Below the pieces are notes generated by a model, which was not told where the DNA came from, did no database searches, and worked only from the letters and a program-made list of their open reading frames with translations. The position numbers were made by a program, and so were the translations under genes. Below are positions 7,485 to 16,367 of a stretch of DNA of 46,616 nt, in pieces (position 1 is the stretch's first letter; each line of letters starts with the position of its first letter). Source of the DNA: Candidatus Levyibacteriota bacterium (GTDB lineage Bacteria > Patescibacteriota > Microgenomatia > Levybacterales > UBA12049); assembly GCA_018061205.1 (NCBI GenBank), contig JAGOUP010000001.1:1-46616 (forward strand), written 5' to 3'.

Positions 7485-9023
7485 ATGGAGAGTATGATTG
7501 TTGTCGTTGATTTTGGAGGACAAACAGCACATCTGATCTCACGCCGCCTCAAAGAACTCGGAGTTTCTTCACGAATGGTTATCCCCGAAGAAGCGTTAGC
7601 TGAAATCACGAAAACAAAACCAAAAGGCATTATTCTTTCAGGTGGCCCTTCATCAGTATATGGTGATAATGCACCAACAATAGATACAAAAATTTTCTCT
7701 GTAGATATTCCTGTGTTAGGTATCTGCTATGGTGTACAACTGTTTGCCCATTTATTAGGTGGGGAAGTGGTATCTGGAAAAAAGGAGTATGGACCAGCGG
7801 ACATTGAGATAACAACACCGAATACCAAGCTTACCAAAGGGTTACCTAAAACGTTTACTGTCTGGATGAGTCATGGTGATGAGGTTATTAGTATTCCAAA
7901 AGGGTATAGTACTGTTGGTTCAACGCCGCATGTGCCACATGCCTTTGTCGAAAATGATGAAAAAAAAATATATGGTGTGCAGTTTCATCCTGAGGTAGAG
8001 CATACACAGCATGGCATGGTGATTTTGCAAAACTTCATAGAGATTTGTGGTATTACGGCAAAACATGAAGTTGTGGATCTAGAAGCGATGAAAGCTCAAA
8101 TCAAAGAAACTGTTGGTGATGCATATGTTATTGGTGCAGTTTCTGGTGGTGTTGATTCAACTGTTGCTGGTATTTTAACTGCACAAGCAATTGGTGATCA
8201 CTTCTTGCCGATTTATGTAGACAATGGGTTGATGAGGGAGGGAACAGAGGAGTCTGTGAAAAGACTTTTCACAGAACAAGGGCATATTAGGCCTATAGTC
8301 CTTAGAACAGAGCAGGAGACTGTGGATAACTTGGCTGGTATAACTGATCCTGAGGCTAAAAGAAAGTGGATTGGATCAAACTATATCAAGCTATTTGAGC
8401 AAGAAATGGACAAACTGATCTCGAAAGGTTTAGATGTCAAATTCTTACTGCAAGGGACTATTTATTCAGATGTTATTGAATCGCAAGGCTCAAAACATTC
8501 CTCAAAGATAAAATCACACCACAATGTCGGGGGTCTCCCCGAGCACATGAAGCTTACCTTACTTGAACCTTTGAGGCAATACTATAAAGATGAGGTTCGA
8601 ATTATCGGTGAGACGCTTGGACTGCCAAAGGAGTTCGTCTGGAAGCAGCCTTTTCCAGGGCCAGGGTATGCTGTTCGTATTCGTGGTGAGGTTACTATGG
8701 ATCGTCTGAAAAAAATACGAATGGCCGATCAGATAGTATTACAGGAGCTCGAAAAAGCAAATCTGCTGAATGACGTATTCCAGTCATTTGCGATTATGAC
8801 CGGTGCATTCTCAACTGCTGTCAAAGGAGATGAGAAATTTTTTGGAGAAGTTATCGCTATTCGTGTTGTTAATTCCAAAGATATCATGACTGCAACATGG
8901 GCACCTCTCCCCTACAATGTCTTACAAAATATGAGTAGTCGCATTGTTAACGAAGTGCCTCAAATCTCGCGCGTGGTATATGACATAACCACCAAGCCTC
9001 CTGCCACCATGGAATGGGAATGA
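7485..9023 (+). CDS. guaA: GMP synthase (glutamine-hydrolysing)
   Basis: Converts XMP, ATP and glutamine to GMP. The N-terminal class I amidotransferase has catalytic Cys81 in GICYGVQ and the His168/Glu170 pair in VQFHPEVEH. The ATP-pyrophosphatase P-loop SGGVDS is at 220-225. The C-terminal dimerisation domain ends PPATMEWE, as in nearly all GuaA. At 512 aa it is full length. It starts 5 nt after a TACAAT -10, so it is probably leaderless. The stop overlaps nadM by ATGA, so the two form an operon. Confidence 0.97.
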   Translation: MESMIVVVDFGGQTAHLISRRLKELGVSSRMVIPEEALAEITKTKPKGIILSGGPSSVYGDNAPTIDTKIFSVDIPVLGICYGVQLFAHLLGGEVVSGKKEYGPADIEITTPNTKLTKGLPKTFTVWMSHGDEVISIPKGYSTVGSTPHVPHAFVENDEKKIYGVQFHPEVEHTQHGMVILQNFIEICGITAKHEVVDLEAMKAQIKETVGDAYVIGAVSGGVDSTVAGILTAQAIGDHFLPIYVDNGLMREGTEESVKRLFTEQGHIRPIVLRTEQETVDNLAGITDPEAKRKWIGSNYIKLFEQEMDKLISKGLDVKFLLQGTIYSDVIESQGSKHSSKIKSHHNVGGLPEHMKLTLLEPLRQYYKDEVRIIGETLGLPKEFVWKQPFPGPGYAVRIRGEVTMDRLKKIRMADQIVLQELEKANLLNDVFQSFAIMTGAFSTAVKGDEKFFGEVIAIRVVNSKDIMTATWAPLPYNVLQNMSSRIVNEVPQISRVVYDITTKPPATMEWE

Positions 9024-9514
9024 AAAAGCAACACTATAAGATAGGTTTGATTATTGGGAGATTTCAACCATTCCACCACGGTCATGCCTATTTACTCAAG
9101 AAAGCACTCGAATATTGTGATGAAATAGTCATAGGTATTGGGAGTGCGAACAAAACTGATGCAGATAATCCCTGGAATGTCGTTATGAGAAAAAAAATGA
9201 TTGAGGCATTTTTAGAACATGAAAATCTTGCAGATAAAGTGCATACAATTGTAACGCTTGATGATATGACTGATGAAGCATGGACAAAAGAAGTATTACA
9301 AAAAGCAGGCAACTTTGATGTTGTGATTGGTAACAATGATTGGGTAAATAGTCTCTTAGGAGATGCAGGAAAAAAAGTGCTGACACTTCCCTACTTCCAA
9401 AGATTTTTATATGAAGGACAAAAAATAAGAAAAAATATGAAGGAAGGAAAAGAATGGGAAAATAGAGTTCCATCGTATATCACTCCCTTGCTCAAAGGTA
9501 CGATTAACGATTAA
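9020..9514 (+). CDS. nadM: Nicotinamide-nucleotide adenylyltransferase, archaeal NadM type
   Basis: Joins NMN and ATP into NAD+. The nucleotidyltransferase motif GRFQPFHHGH is at residues 13-22 and the second motif lies within PYFQRFLYEGQKIRKNM. Size (164 aa) and sequence style match archaeal NadM rather than bacterial NadD, as reported for several small-genome bacteria. The start ATG 9020 overlaps the guaA stop (ATGA); an in-frame ATG at 9014 is less likely. Cotranscription with guaA, and guaB needing NAD+, link it to nucleotide metabolism; whether that is regulatory or accidental is unknown. Confidence 0.85.
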   Translation: MKKQHYKIGLIIGRFQPFHHGHAYLLKKALEYCDEIVIGIGSANKTDADNPWNVVMRKKMIEAFLEHENLADKVHTIVTLDDMTDEAWTKEVLQKAGNFDVVIGNNDWVNSLLGDAGKKVLTLPYFQRFLYEGQKIRKNMKEGKEWENRVPSYITPLLKGTIND

Positions 9515-9556
9515 CGATTTAAGATTTATGATTTTTCTGTCAACATTGATCTTTTT

Positions 9557-9744
9557 GGTGGTTCCCGCCATTAGGAGCACGCGTTAAGAAAATGTGACGA
9601 GTGAACGTCCCGTAGGGAAAAAGAGATAGGCGGAGCGAAACGCAGTGAGCGCAGTCCGTCTTTTTAGTGAACGAGGAAGCATTTTTAGCGAGCGCACGCT
9701 GGCGGAGGCTTTTGGACACTTTTGCAGTAAAAGTGTCAGAAAAT
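9557..9744 (+). repeat. Dispersed structured intergenic repeat, copy B
   Basis: Same 5' block as copy A (GGTTCCCGCCATTAGGAGCA), plus an internal hairpin GGCGGA/TCCGTC. The terminal hairpin here is GACACTTTT (9715-9723) with AAAAGTGTC (9729-9737): different bases from copies A and C but still perfectly paired, which argues that structure is kept. Confidence 0.85.
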
Positions 9745-9750
9745 ATAATT

Positions 9751-10677
9751 ATGAAAGATGTGATAGGTATCGGTTCAGCATTTGTTGATTATTTCTTTGA
9801 TGTTGATGAGTCGTTTTTGCAGCGTGTACATCTGAGTCCAGAAGATTCACGTGCTATTACCCCGCAGGAATTTACGACGACATTTTCAGAATTACCAGTT
9901 TTAGCAAAAAGTCCTGGGGGTTCTACTCTCATTACGCTAGCAACGCTTGCTTCTTTAAGTATCCCAGTTGGCTATGCGGGTATTACTGGTGATGATACAG
10001 ATGGATTATTTTGGGAGACGAATCTCTCTTCTGTTTCTTTGCAGTTGCAAAAAAAAGGAGAGACTGCGAGATCAGCATGTTTGTTGAGTAACAATCGTGA
10101 GAACAGATCATTTTTATATACACAAGATAAAAAAGAAAACGATTTTTTTGATGATGTCGATTTTGATATTCTGAATAACTGCAAACTACTTCACATAACC
10201 CCCTTTTATAATGACACGGAAGTAACACTGGAAAAATTGATAAAACTCACCGACCATATTGAAAAGCCAAAAATCAGTTTTAACCCTGCTTTGGTTTATT
10301 CGATGCTTGGTTTAAAAAAGCTTGCTCCTATTCTGAAAAGAACAGAAATCATCTTTTTTAGTAAAGAAGAATTATCGCTGCTTTTTACAGATATAAAAAA
10401 AGGAAGCAAAGAACTAGTAACATATGGTCCAAAAATTGTCGTCTGTACCCTGGGTGAAAAAGGTGCATTGATAACATCAAGAGACAAACAAATTTTAGTA
10501 GCAACAAAACCAGTTACGAATATCATTGATACCACAGGAGCAGGTGATGCATTTGCTGCCGGATTTTTATCAGGAATTCTACAAAATAAATCCCTTGAAG
10601 AGTCCGCTAACATAGCCAACAAAATTGCAGGAAAAAGCATCACAAATTTCGGCCTAAATTGGATTTACAGCAAGTGA
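9751..10677 (+). CDS. PfkB-family (ribokinase-like) sugar or nucleoside kinase
   Basis: Phosphorylates a sugar or nucleoside hydroxyl with ATP. The N-terminal GIGSAFVDYFFDV, the GGSTLITLATLA substrate-side motif and the C-terminal signature TTGAGDAFAAG at 261-271 (catalytic Asp266) are clear. Length is 308 aa from ATG 9751. A longer frame opening at 9667 runs through the repeat and is not favoured. Purine genes and adenosine deaminase lie nearby, so a nucleoside such as adenosine or inosine is a possible substrate, but motif evidence does not decide between ribose, fructose and nucleoside. Confidence 0.85.
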   Translation: MKDVIGIGSAFVDYFFDVDESFLQRVHLSPEDSRAITPQEFTTTFSELPVLAKSPGGSTLITLATLASLSIPVGYAGITGDDTDGLFWETNLSSVSLQLQKKGETARSACLLSNNRENRSFLYTQDKKENDFFDDVDFDILNNCKLLHITPFYNDTEVTLEKLIKLTDHIEKPKISFNPALVYSMLGLKKLAPILKRTEIIFFSKEELSLLFTDIKKGSKELVTYGPKIVVCTLGEKGALITSRDKQILVATKPVTNIIDTTGAGDAFAAGFLSGILQNKSLEESANIANKIAGKSITNFGLNWIYSK

Positions 10678-10731
10678 GACTAACAATATATACGTACTTG
10701 CAAAATACAAAATACCAAATACGAAATACTT

Positions 10732-11448
10732 TTATTTCTCTTTCTCAAAAAACTTCGTAAGAATTTGTATAAATTCTCTCTTCCACTCCCCTCTTGAGAG
10801 TTGATGATCTGCGTCGATCATGATTTTGTGTGTCGCATTTTCTCCAGCAGCCCGAAGGTAAAATTCTATAATACTATGTGGGATGATTTGATCTTTTTCT
10901 GATTCAATAATCATGAATTTGCCATGAATACTTTTAACACCAGTGAGTGACACATTAGTTTCTTCAGGAGTCATATCAGTGAAAAAATCTTCCTTGCGAT
11001 CAGCAATGAGTTTTGCTGTAGGAGTGTCCATATCTTTATTTGTGTATAGTGCTGGTGCTCGAAGAATGAGATTTTTAACAGAACGTTTATCAGCTAGCAT
11101 AGCTGCGAGATTTCCACCATAACTTGTTCCAACAACGGAAATATTATTTACATCGACATTTTTCTGCATTGCCAAAAAATCATATGCTGCGATTGCATCA
11201 GTGAGATGATCAGCTCTTGAAAACTCATCCAATTTCCCATCACTCTCCCCATGTCCACGAAGATCGATTGTTAAGCAAATAAAATCCATAGAGACAAGTG
11301 GCTCTGCCCGAAATGTATACCCCTGTCGATCACTACTCCATCCATGAATCAGAATGATAGCAGAATTTTTTTCTTTCAGTTTCTCAGGGAGAAAAAGCGT
11401 ACCTTTTATATGTTGTTTATTTGTCGTCACAATCGTTACATCTTTCAT
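10732..11448 (-). CDS. Alpha/beta hydrolase
   Basis: Serine hydrolase of the alpha/beta fold, 238 aa, cytosolic (no signal peptide). The oxyanion motif is LIHGWSSD (33-40), the nucleophile elbow GTSYGG has Ser109, the acid is Asp185 in ESEKDQIIPH and the base His214 is in DADHQLSRG. DLRGHGESDG resembles feruloyl-esterase/dienelactone-hydrolase relatives. It lies downstream of purM on the same strand, separated by 134 nt holding a repeat and a CCGCGT/ACGCGG hairpin (11458-11472), so co-expression with the purine block is uncertain. The substrate is unknown. Confidence 0.85.
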   Translation of the reverse strand: MKDVTIVTTNKQHIKGTLFLPEKLKEKNSAIILIHGWSSDRQGYTFRAEPLVSMDFICLTIDLRGHGESDGKLDEFSRADHLTDAIAAYDFLAMQKNVDVNNISVVGTSYGGNLAAMLADKRSVKNLILRAPALYTNKDMDTPTAKLIADRKEDFFTDMTPEETNVSLTGVKSIHGKFMIIESEKDQIIPHSIIEFYLRAAGENATHKIMIDADHQLSRGEWKREFIQILTKFFEKEK

Positions 11449-11471
11449 AACACAAAGCCGCGTTTGACGCG

Positions 11472-11537
11472 GTCATCCTGAATTTATCCTTCGATATACT
11501 CAGGATCCTGAGCTTGCCGAATGGATTTCAGCATCTC
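11472..11537. repeat. Dispersed repeat, mosaic copy
   Basis: Contains GTCATCCTGAA, then a CCTGAGCTTGCCGAATGGA segment of a second repeat family (the one encoding STSSG-like peptides in purD and purK), then TTTCAGCATC. Lies between purM and the hydrolase. Confidence 0.7.
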
Positions 11538-11582
11538 GTTATTTGTCTTATCAGTCTTAGTTGTCCTATTGGTTTTATACTC

Positions 11583-12707
11583 TCACCGTAAATTCAGTGT
11601 ATCACCTTTAAATGTAATATTTCTTGGTGTTATAATAACTTGCTTAGCACCTTTCTTTACGTATCCTGCATCTATTCCCTGGAATTTATTTTTTTTAATT
11701 ATTGCCAGTGTTTTTTCCACATCTTTTTCTGGTAGAAAGAGTGCATAGTCCTGCCCCATGTTATATGTATGGTACATATCATAATCATTCATTCCTGCGT
11801 TTTCTTGAATAAATGAAAATATTTCTTGTGGTTCAAAAATATGTTCCAATAGATATGTAAATTCTTTTCGTGCTCGCATAATCTTTCGCAAGCCATGCCC
11901 TGTTATATTGGAGATGTAATGTAAATCAATGTTTGCATCCAACAACTCTTGAATCAGTTTTGCGTAGATATTTGTTTTCGTCAGCAGTGCTTCTCCATAC
12001 AATTCTCCACTGGGTAATTTGGTTCCATACCCTTTTGGTAATTTTTTTGCAATTGCTCGGGTGAGTGAAATACCGTTTGCGTTCACACCATTACTTTTTA
12101 AGAGTATGATTCTATCCCCTACTTTCAGTTTTTTATCATTGAGGAGTCGTTTTTTTTGTTTGATGATGCCAACAACTGAAGAGCCGAGTGCGATAGCTTT
12201 TTTCTCAACAATATCATTATATGATGGTGTTTCTCCTCCACCCCAAGTAGCACCGCTGAGATTACATGCATCTTCCCATCCTTTGACTAAATCTTTGATA
12301 CGGGGTACATCATTGAACCAATTACTATCACCAACTGCCCAAAATGCATGAACAGTCAAAGGTTTTGCACCCACAGAAACCAGATCATTAACTGCTGATG
12401 CGATTGTGTCATGACCGATGACATCATAATATGTTTTTCCGCTTATCTCTCTGGTGCCATCGGCAACGAGATTTTTTGTTCCGAGACTTTCCATGATTGT
12501 TGCCATGTATATATCTCCGACAGTCCAAACAAATGCAGATTCTCCTCTTGAATCAGGTATTTCAGGAAAGCCTGCTTTTGTTAAATTCTTTGCCGTTTTG
12601 CGTGCTGCTTCTTGCCCGAGTTTTTTTGCAGGATCGAGTGATCCATAGTTCACTCCTGATTGTTCATAGGTCATTTTCTTCTTTTTCATATCAGGCTTTT
12701 TTGACAT
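11583..12707 (-). CDS. purM: Phosphoribosylformylglycinamidine cyclo-ligase (AIR synthase)
   Basis: Closes the imidazole ring, FGAM + ATP to AIR. PurM features include VGDIYMATIMESLGTKN, the DVIGHDTIASAVNDLVSVGAKPL segment, GATWGGGETP and LKSNGVNANGISLTR, then NITGHGLRKIMRA. Length is 374 aa, slightly above the usual 345. The start is uncertain: ATG 12707 overlaps the purQ end, ATG 12689 follows the purQ TGA by one base, and ATG 12674 begins MTYEQSGVNY, which matches the common PurM N-terminus. Last pur gene of the minus-strand block. Confidence 0.93.
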   Translation of the reverse strand: MSKKPDMKKKKMTYEQSGVNYGSLDPAKKLGQEAARKTAKNLTKAGFPEIPDSRGESAFVWTVGDIYMATIMESLGTKNLVADGTREISGKTYYDVIGHDTIASAVNDLVSVGAKPLTVHAFWAVGDSNWFNDVPRIKDLVKGWEDACNLSGATWGGGETPSYNDIVEKKAIALGSSVVGIIKQKKRLLNDKKLKVGDRIILLKSNGVNANGISLTRAIAKKLPKGYGTKLPSGELYGEALLTKTNIYAKLIQELLDANIDLHYISNITGHGLRKIMRARKEFTYLLEHIFEPQEIFSFIQENAGMNDYDMYHTYNMGQDYALFLPEKDVEKTLAIIKKNKFQGIDAGYVKKGAKQVIITPRNITFKGDTLNLR

Positions 12708-13476
12708 AGGAAATCATGTTTTTAAAAATTTGGAGTCCGTGTGGTTTTGTGATGTTTGTTCTTCTCCAATTTGGGTGTTGTTGCGTTTGAACAAAACATT
12801 CAGGATGGGGCATAAGACCCAAAATTCTGCCACTTGTATCAGTGACTCCGCCAATTGCATTGAGTGCCCCATTTGGATTTTCAGGATAGTGTTGTGTTGG
12901 GTTACTCGCATTATCAATATAGCGAAACGCAACCAGATTATTTTCTTCTATTTGTTTGAGTGTTTTATTATCAGTGAAGAATTTTCCTTCGCCATGAGCC
13001 ACAGGATAGAGGACGTGCTTTTCTTGCATGTCTTGCAGGAATACACATCGACTTTTCTCAATTTTGAGTGGTACCCATCGGCATTCAAAATGCCCGGAGT
13101 CATTATTCGTCAAAGTAACAGACATAGTTCCTACATTTCCAAATGGCAAGAGTCCTGTTCGAACCAATGCTTGAAACCCATTACAAATACCAATCGTTAA
13201 CGTATCTTTCCGATTGATAAATGTTTGCAGCTCATTTTTGAAAAATGACGTCAGTTCTGTTGCTAAGATTTTCCCAGATGCGATATCATCACCATATGCA
13301 AAACCACCAGGGATGGCGAGGATTTGATAGTTTTTAAAACTATCTTTTTTTGCACGTAAATCATTGATATGTACAATAGCTGCATTTCCTCCAGCAATAT
13401 CAAATGCATACTTCAATTCCACATCCCGATTGATCCCATCCGCGAGTAATACTAATACTTTCGGTTTCGTTTTCAT
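12691..13476 (-). CDS. purQ: FGAM synthase glutaminase subunit
   Basis: Supplies ammonia from glutamine to PurL for FGAR to FGAM. Class I amidotransferase with the nucleophile Cys in GICNGFQAL, the upstream IPGGFAYGDDIASG motif and the His-Glu pair in GLMPHPECF. At 261 aa it is longer than a typical bacterial PurQ (about 225) and resembles the glutaminase domain of larger PurL forms. It sits 29 nt after purSL and overlaps the start of purM, so it is expressed with both. Confidence 0.94.
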   Translation of the reverse strand: MKTKPKVLVLLADGINRDVELKYAFDIAGGNAAIVHINDLRAKKDSFKNYQILAIPGGFAYGDDIASGKILATELTSFFKNELQTFINRKDTLTIGICNGFQALVRTGLLPFGNVGTMSVTLTNNDSGHFECRWVPLKIEKSRCVFLQDMQEKHVLYPVAHGEGKFFTDNKTLKQIEENNLVAFRYIDNASNPTQHYPENPNGALNAIGGVTDTSGRILGLMPHPECFVQTQQHPNWRRTNITKPHGLQIFKNMISYVKKA

Positions 13477-13505
13477 AACAATTTAGCAATATAACAATTG
13501 AACAA

Positions 13506-16331
13506 TCAAGAAAAAAGTTCCTTCATCGGCTTCTGCCAAGCCATCTTCAAATCTTCAAGCTTTACACTGAAAAGATTTTTGACTTCAATCGTTTTCTCTT
13601 TTTGTGTTTTACCCATCACCATATAGGGAATACCCTTAAACAAACCCTTAGCAACCCTTTCATTTGCTACTTCTACAACAAAACATCCTGCAGTTTCATT
13701 GAACAGTAGTTTCTCGGGATTTTTTTCTTTCAGAGTTATTGTTGCTCCCATTTCTCCACCAACACACATTTCAAAAATTGTGGTGATGATGCCTCCTTCA
13801 CTCACATCATGACATGAGAGGATTTTTCCATTACCAATTCCTTTATAAATACTGTTAAATAGTTGGGGTAATTTTTGTAGATCTGCTTTTGGTACTGATG
13901 TGCCCAGAGTTTTATTGATGTCATAATAAATAGAACCACCTAGTGAATCATCTGGTCTGCCGACGAGGCAGATAACAGAATCTGTTTTCTTGAAATCAGT
14001 AGTTTGTGTTTTTTGAATATCTTTTATTCTGCCAAAAGCAGCAATACCCAAAACAGGTGGAATTTTTAAAACCATGCCATCTTTTCCTCTATATGTTGAA
14101 GAAAGACTATCTTTTCCTGAAATGACAGGTGTGCCAAATGTTTTCATCAAATCAATCACTGCATCCACACTGCGATCAAGTGTCCACAGACTTTCTTCAT
14201 CAGGAAACGGCCACACATAATTATTTATCAGGGACGTCTCTTTATAGTTTCCTCCTACCGCCACCAGGTTACTGAGTGCTTCAACACCTGCCCATATACT
14301 GCCCCAGTATGGATCTATGTTATTTAAAATCGGATTGATACCATGAGAAACAATCATGCCATATGGTTTGTTGAGTAGGGGACGAATGACTGCTGCATCA
14401 TTTGGTCCATCCATTTTTTCTCCACTGTATGGTGCCACAATGCTCGTTCCTTGTACACTATGATCATACATGCGAACAATCGGTTCCTTCGAACAAACAT
14501 TCCCATGAGAAAGGATTTTTTCTACTGTGGTAATCCATTCTTTTTCTGTTTTTGGTCCCTTCGGCTCTCTTCCCTTAATTCGTAATTCGTAATTCGTAAT
14601 TCTTTTTGCCGTCATCTGTCTTTGTGGTAGTCCATGATGTAAAAATTCCATATCTAAATTACATACGACTTCTTTTTTATAGAGCACTTCGAGTTTTTTT
14701 GTTTTCGTAAATTCACCCAAGAGGGATACTTCGACATTATATTTTTTTGCCACTGTTTGAAATGCTTTTATTTTGTCCTTTGGAATTGCTAGAACCATAC
14801 GTTCTTGTGATTCAGCGACCCATATTTCCCAAGGAGACAGACCAGGATATTTTAATCGTTCATGTTCTAGGTGTACACGAATGCCAGTTGTAGCGCCGAT
14901 TTCACCAACAGCTGATGAGAGACCACCGCCTCCGCTATCTTGTATTGCTCTGATCAAATTTTTATCTCGTGCTTCAAGTATCAAATCAGCAACTCGTTTT
15001 TCTTCAATTGCATTTCCTATTTGTACTGCTTGAGCATTCACATTGATTGTTCTCTCAGTCATCTCTGCACTCGAGAATGTCGCACCATGAATGCCGTCTC
15101 TACCGACTCTGCCCCCTATGCTGATCACGACATCTCCAGGTTTTGGTTTTCCTATTTGTGCTGTTTTTTTAGGGAGTATACCATATGCACCAACGAGGAC
15201 TGTGGGTTTTGCTCGAAAATCATCGTGAAAATGAAATGAACCATTATTCGTTGGTATACCGATTCGATTGCCATAATCTCTCACCGCTGCAACTACTCGT
15301 TTTAAAATATACCGGGGAGGGAGACAGCCGGGAGGTAATGTCTCTGATGACAAATCAGGAGGAGCCAGACAGAAGACATCTGTTGAAACGAGTGTCTTAG
15401 CACCTTGTCCTGTTGCCATGACATCTCGGAATACACCGCCACTGCCAGTCATAGCACCACCGTATGGTTCAATAGCAGATGGAGAGTTGTGAGTTTCTGC
15501 TTTTCCGCAAATTGCATAGCCATCATAAAAATCCATAACACCTGAGTTGTCGACAAATGCTGAGACGATATGTTTTTTATGTTTCCATGCTTCTTTTTGA
15601 ATACGTTTAATAAACGGCATTTTGCTGTTTCCATCAACAGTGAGTGCTGCTTTAAATGTTTTATGCCCTGAATGTTCACTCCATGTTTGTGCAATTGTTT
15701 CTATTTCGCAATCAGTTGGGTCTCGTTTTAAATGTGAAAAATATGTTTGGATGACTTTTATTTCTTCTAAATTTAAAAAGAGTTTATCTTTGGAAAGTGT
15801 CAAAAGTTCATCATCACTCATATCCCGTAGTGGAATTGTTTCTGTTTTTCCAACACTACCTTTAATTACTAACGTTTTAGGATTTTCAGTGACGATATGT
15901 TCGACAAGTTTGTTGTAGAGGTTTAATTTTGTAATAATGTCGATGGTTTTTTCTTTGTTGACGCTTCCATAGAATCCATATTCACGACTGGTATCAGCAG
16001 CTAAAAGTTTGATGCCTAAATCGTTTGCTGCTTTGAGAATTGAAGCAACTTCAGGATTCATAACACCTGGTTTATATGCTATTTCGATGACTTCTCTTGC
16101 ATCAGTGATCAGTGGTGTGTCTATGGAATATTTTTGATTGATAGATTCAGCAAAAAGTGTTTGAGCCAAAATTTTTACTTGTGCTTTTTCTATCCCTTCA
16201 ACCCTGTACACTTTTGTCGTCTGTATTTTTTTTACATCCGTATTGTGCAAAAAATGTTGTATATCAGACAACACTCCTTCTCCCAAAAGATCCGGTCCTT
16301 TTACTGTTTGTACTCGAATTGTATGCACCAT
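13506..16331 (-). CDS. purL: FGAM synthase with N-terminal PurS-like region (PurSL)
   Basis: ATP-dependent amidation of FGAR. The first roughly 170 residues (IRVQTVKGPDLLGEGVLSDI..., then DAREVIEIAYKPGVMNPE...) look like the PurS-like pair that opens large PurL proteins. The synthetase core follows with QTWSEHSGHKTF, ETHNSPSAIEPYGGAMTGSGG, GRDGIHGATFSSAEM, DSGGGGLSSAVGE and SHDVSEGGI. No glutaminase domain is fused; purQ is the next gene. At 941 aa it lies between small PurL (about 730) and large PurL (about 1290). Around residues 577-585 a heptameric repeat encodes ITNYELRIKG, a likely repeat-derived insertion. The start at 16331 has no clear ribosome site. Confidence 0.93.
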   Translation of the reverse strand: MVHTIRVQTVKGPDLLGEGVLSDIQHFLHNTDVKKIQTTKVYRVEGIEKAQVKILAQTLFAESINQKYSIDTPLITDAREVIEIAYKPGVMNPEVASILKAANDLGIKLLAADTSREYGFYGSVNKEKTIDIITKLNLYNKLVEHIVTENPKTLVIKGSVGKTETIPLRDMSDDELLTLSKDKLFLNLEEIKVIQTYFSHLKRDPTDCEIETIAQTWSEHSGHKTFKAALTVDGNSKMPFIKRIQKEAWKHKKHIVSAFVDNSGVMDFYDGYAICGKAETHNSPSAIEPYGGAMTGSGGVFRDVMATGQGAKTLVSTDVFCLAPPDLSSETLPPGCLPPRYILKRVVAAVRDYGNRIGIPTNNGSFHFHDDFRAKPTVLVGAYGILPKKTAQIGKPKPGDVVISIGGRVGRDGIHGATFSSAEMTERTINVNAQAVQIGNAIEEKRVADLILEARDKNLIRAIQDSGGGGLSSAVGEIGATTGIRVHLEHERLKYPGLSPWEIWVAESQERMVLAIPKDKIKAFQTVAKKYNVEVSLLGEFTKTKKLEVLYKKEVVCNLDMEFLHHGLPQRQMTAKRITNYELRIKGREPKGPKTEKEWITTVEKILSHGNVCSKEPIVRMYDHSVQGTSIVAPYSGEKMDGPNDAAVIRPLLNKPYGMIVSHGINPILNNIDPYWGSIWAGVEALSNLVAVGGNYKETSLINNYVWPFPDEESLWTLDRSVDAVIDLMKTFGTPVISGKDSLSSTYRGKDGMVLKIPPVLGIAAFGRIKDIQKTQTTDFKKTDSVICLVGRPDDSLGGSIYYDINKTLGTSVPKADLQKLPQLFNSIYKGIGNGKILSCHDVSEGGIITTIFEMCVGGEMGATITLKEKNPEKLLFNETAGCFVVEVANERVAKGLFKGIPYMVMGKTQKEKTIEVKNLFSVKLEDLKMAWQKPMKELFS
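14577..14602 (-). repeat. Heptanucleotide repeat (AATTCGT) inside purL
   Basis: 3.7 tandem copies of AATTCGT, encoding the NYEL-type peptide in PurL. Related AATTCGTAATTC tracts occur at 16338-16367 (purL-purD junction) and about 19721-19736 (purFN start). Confidence 0.8.
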
Positions 16332-16337
16332 AAACTC

Positions 16338-16367
16338 TTAATTCGTAATTCTTAATTCGTAATTCAT
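16338..16367. repeat. AATTCGTAATTC repeat tract at the purL-purD junction
   Basis: Two AATTCGTAATTC units fill the short gap and run into the last codon and stop of purD (TGA at 16366-16364). Confidence 0.75.

Noticed and set aside
9667..9750. Upstream extension of the PfkB kinase
   Set aside because: This stretch is structured repeat copy B; kinase homology begins at MKDVIGIGS (9751).
11521..11748. 75-aa plus-strand frame with hydrophobic residues
   Set aside because: Mostly antisense to purM, starts in a repeat; no support.
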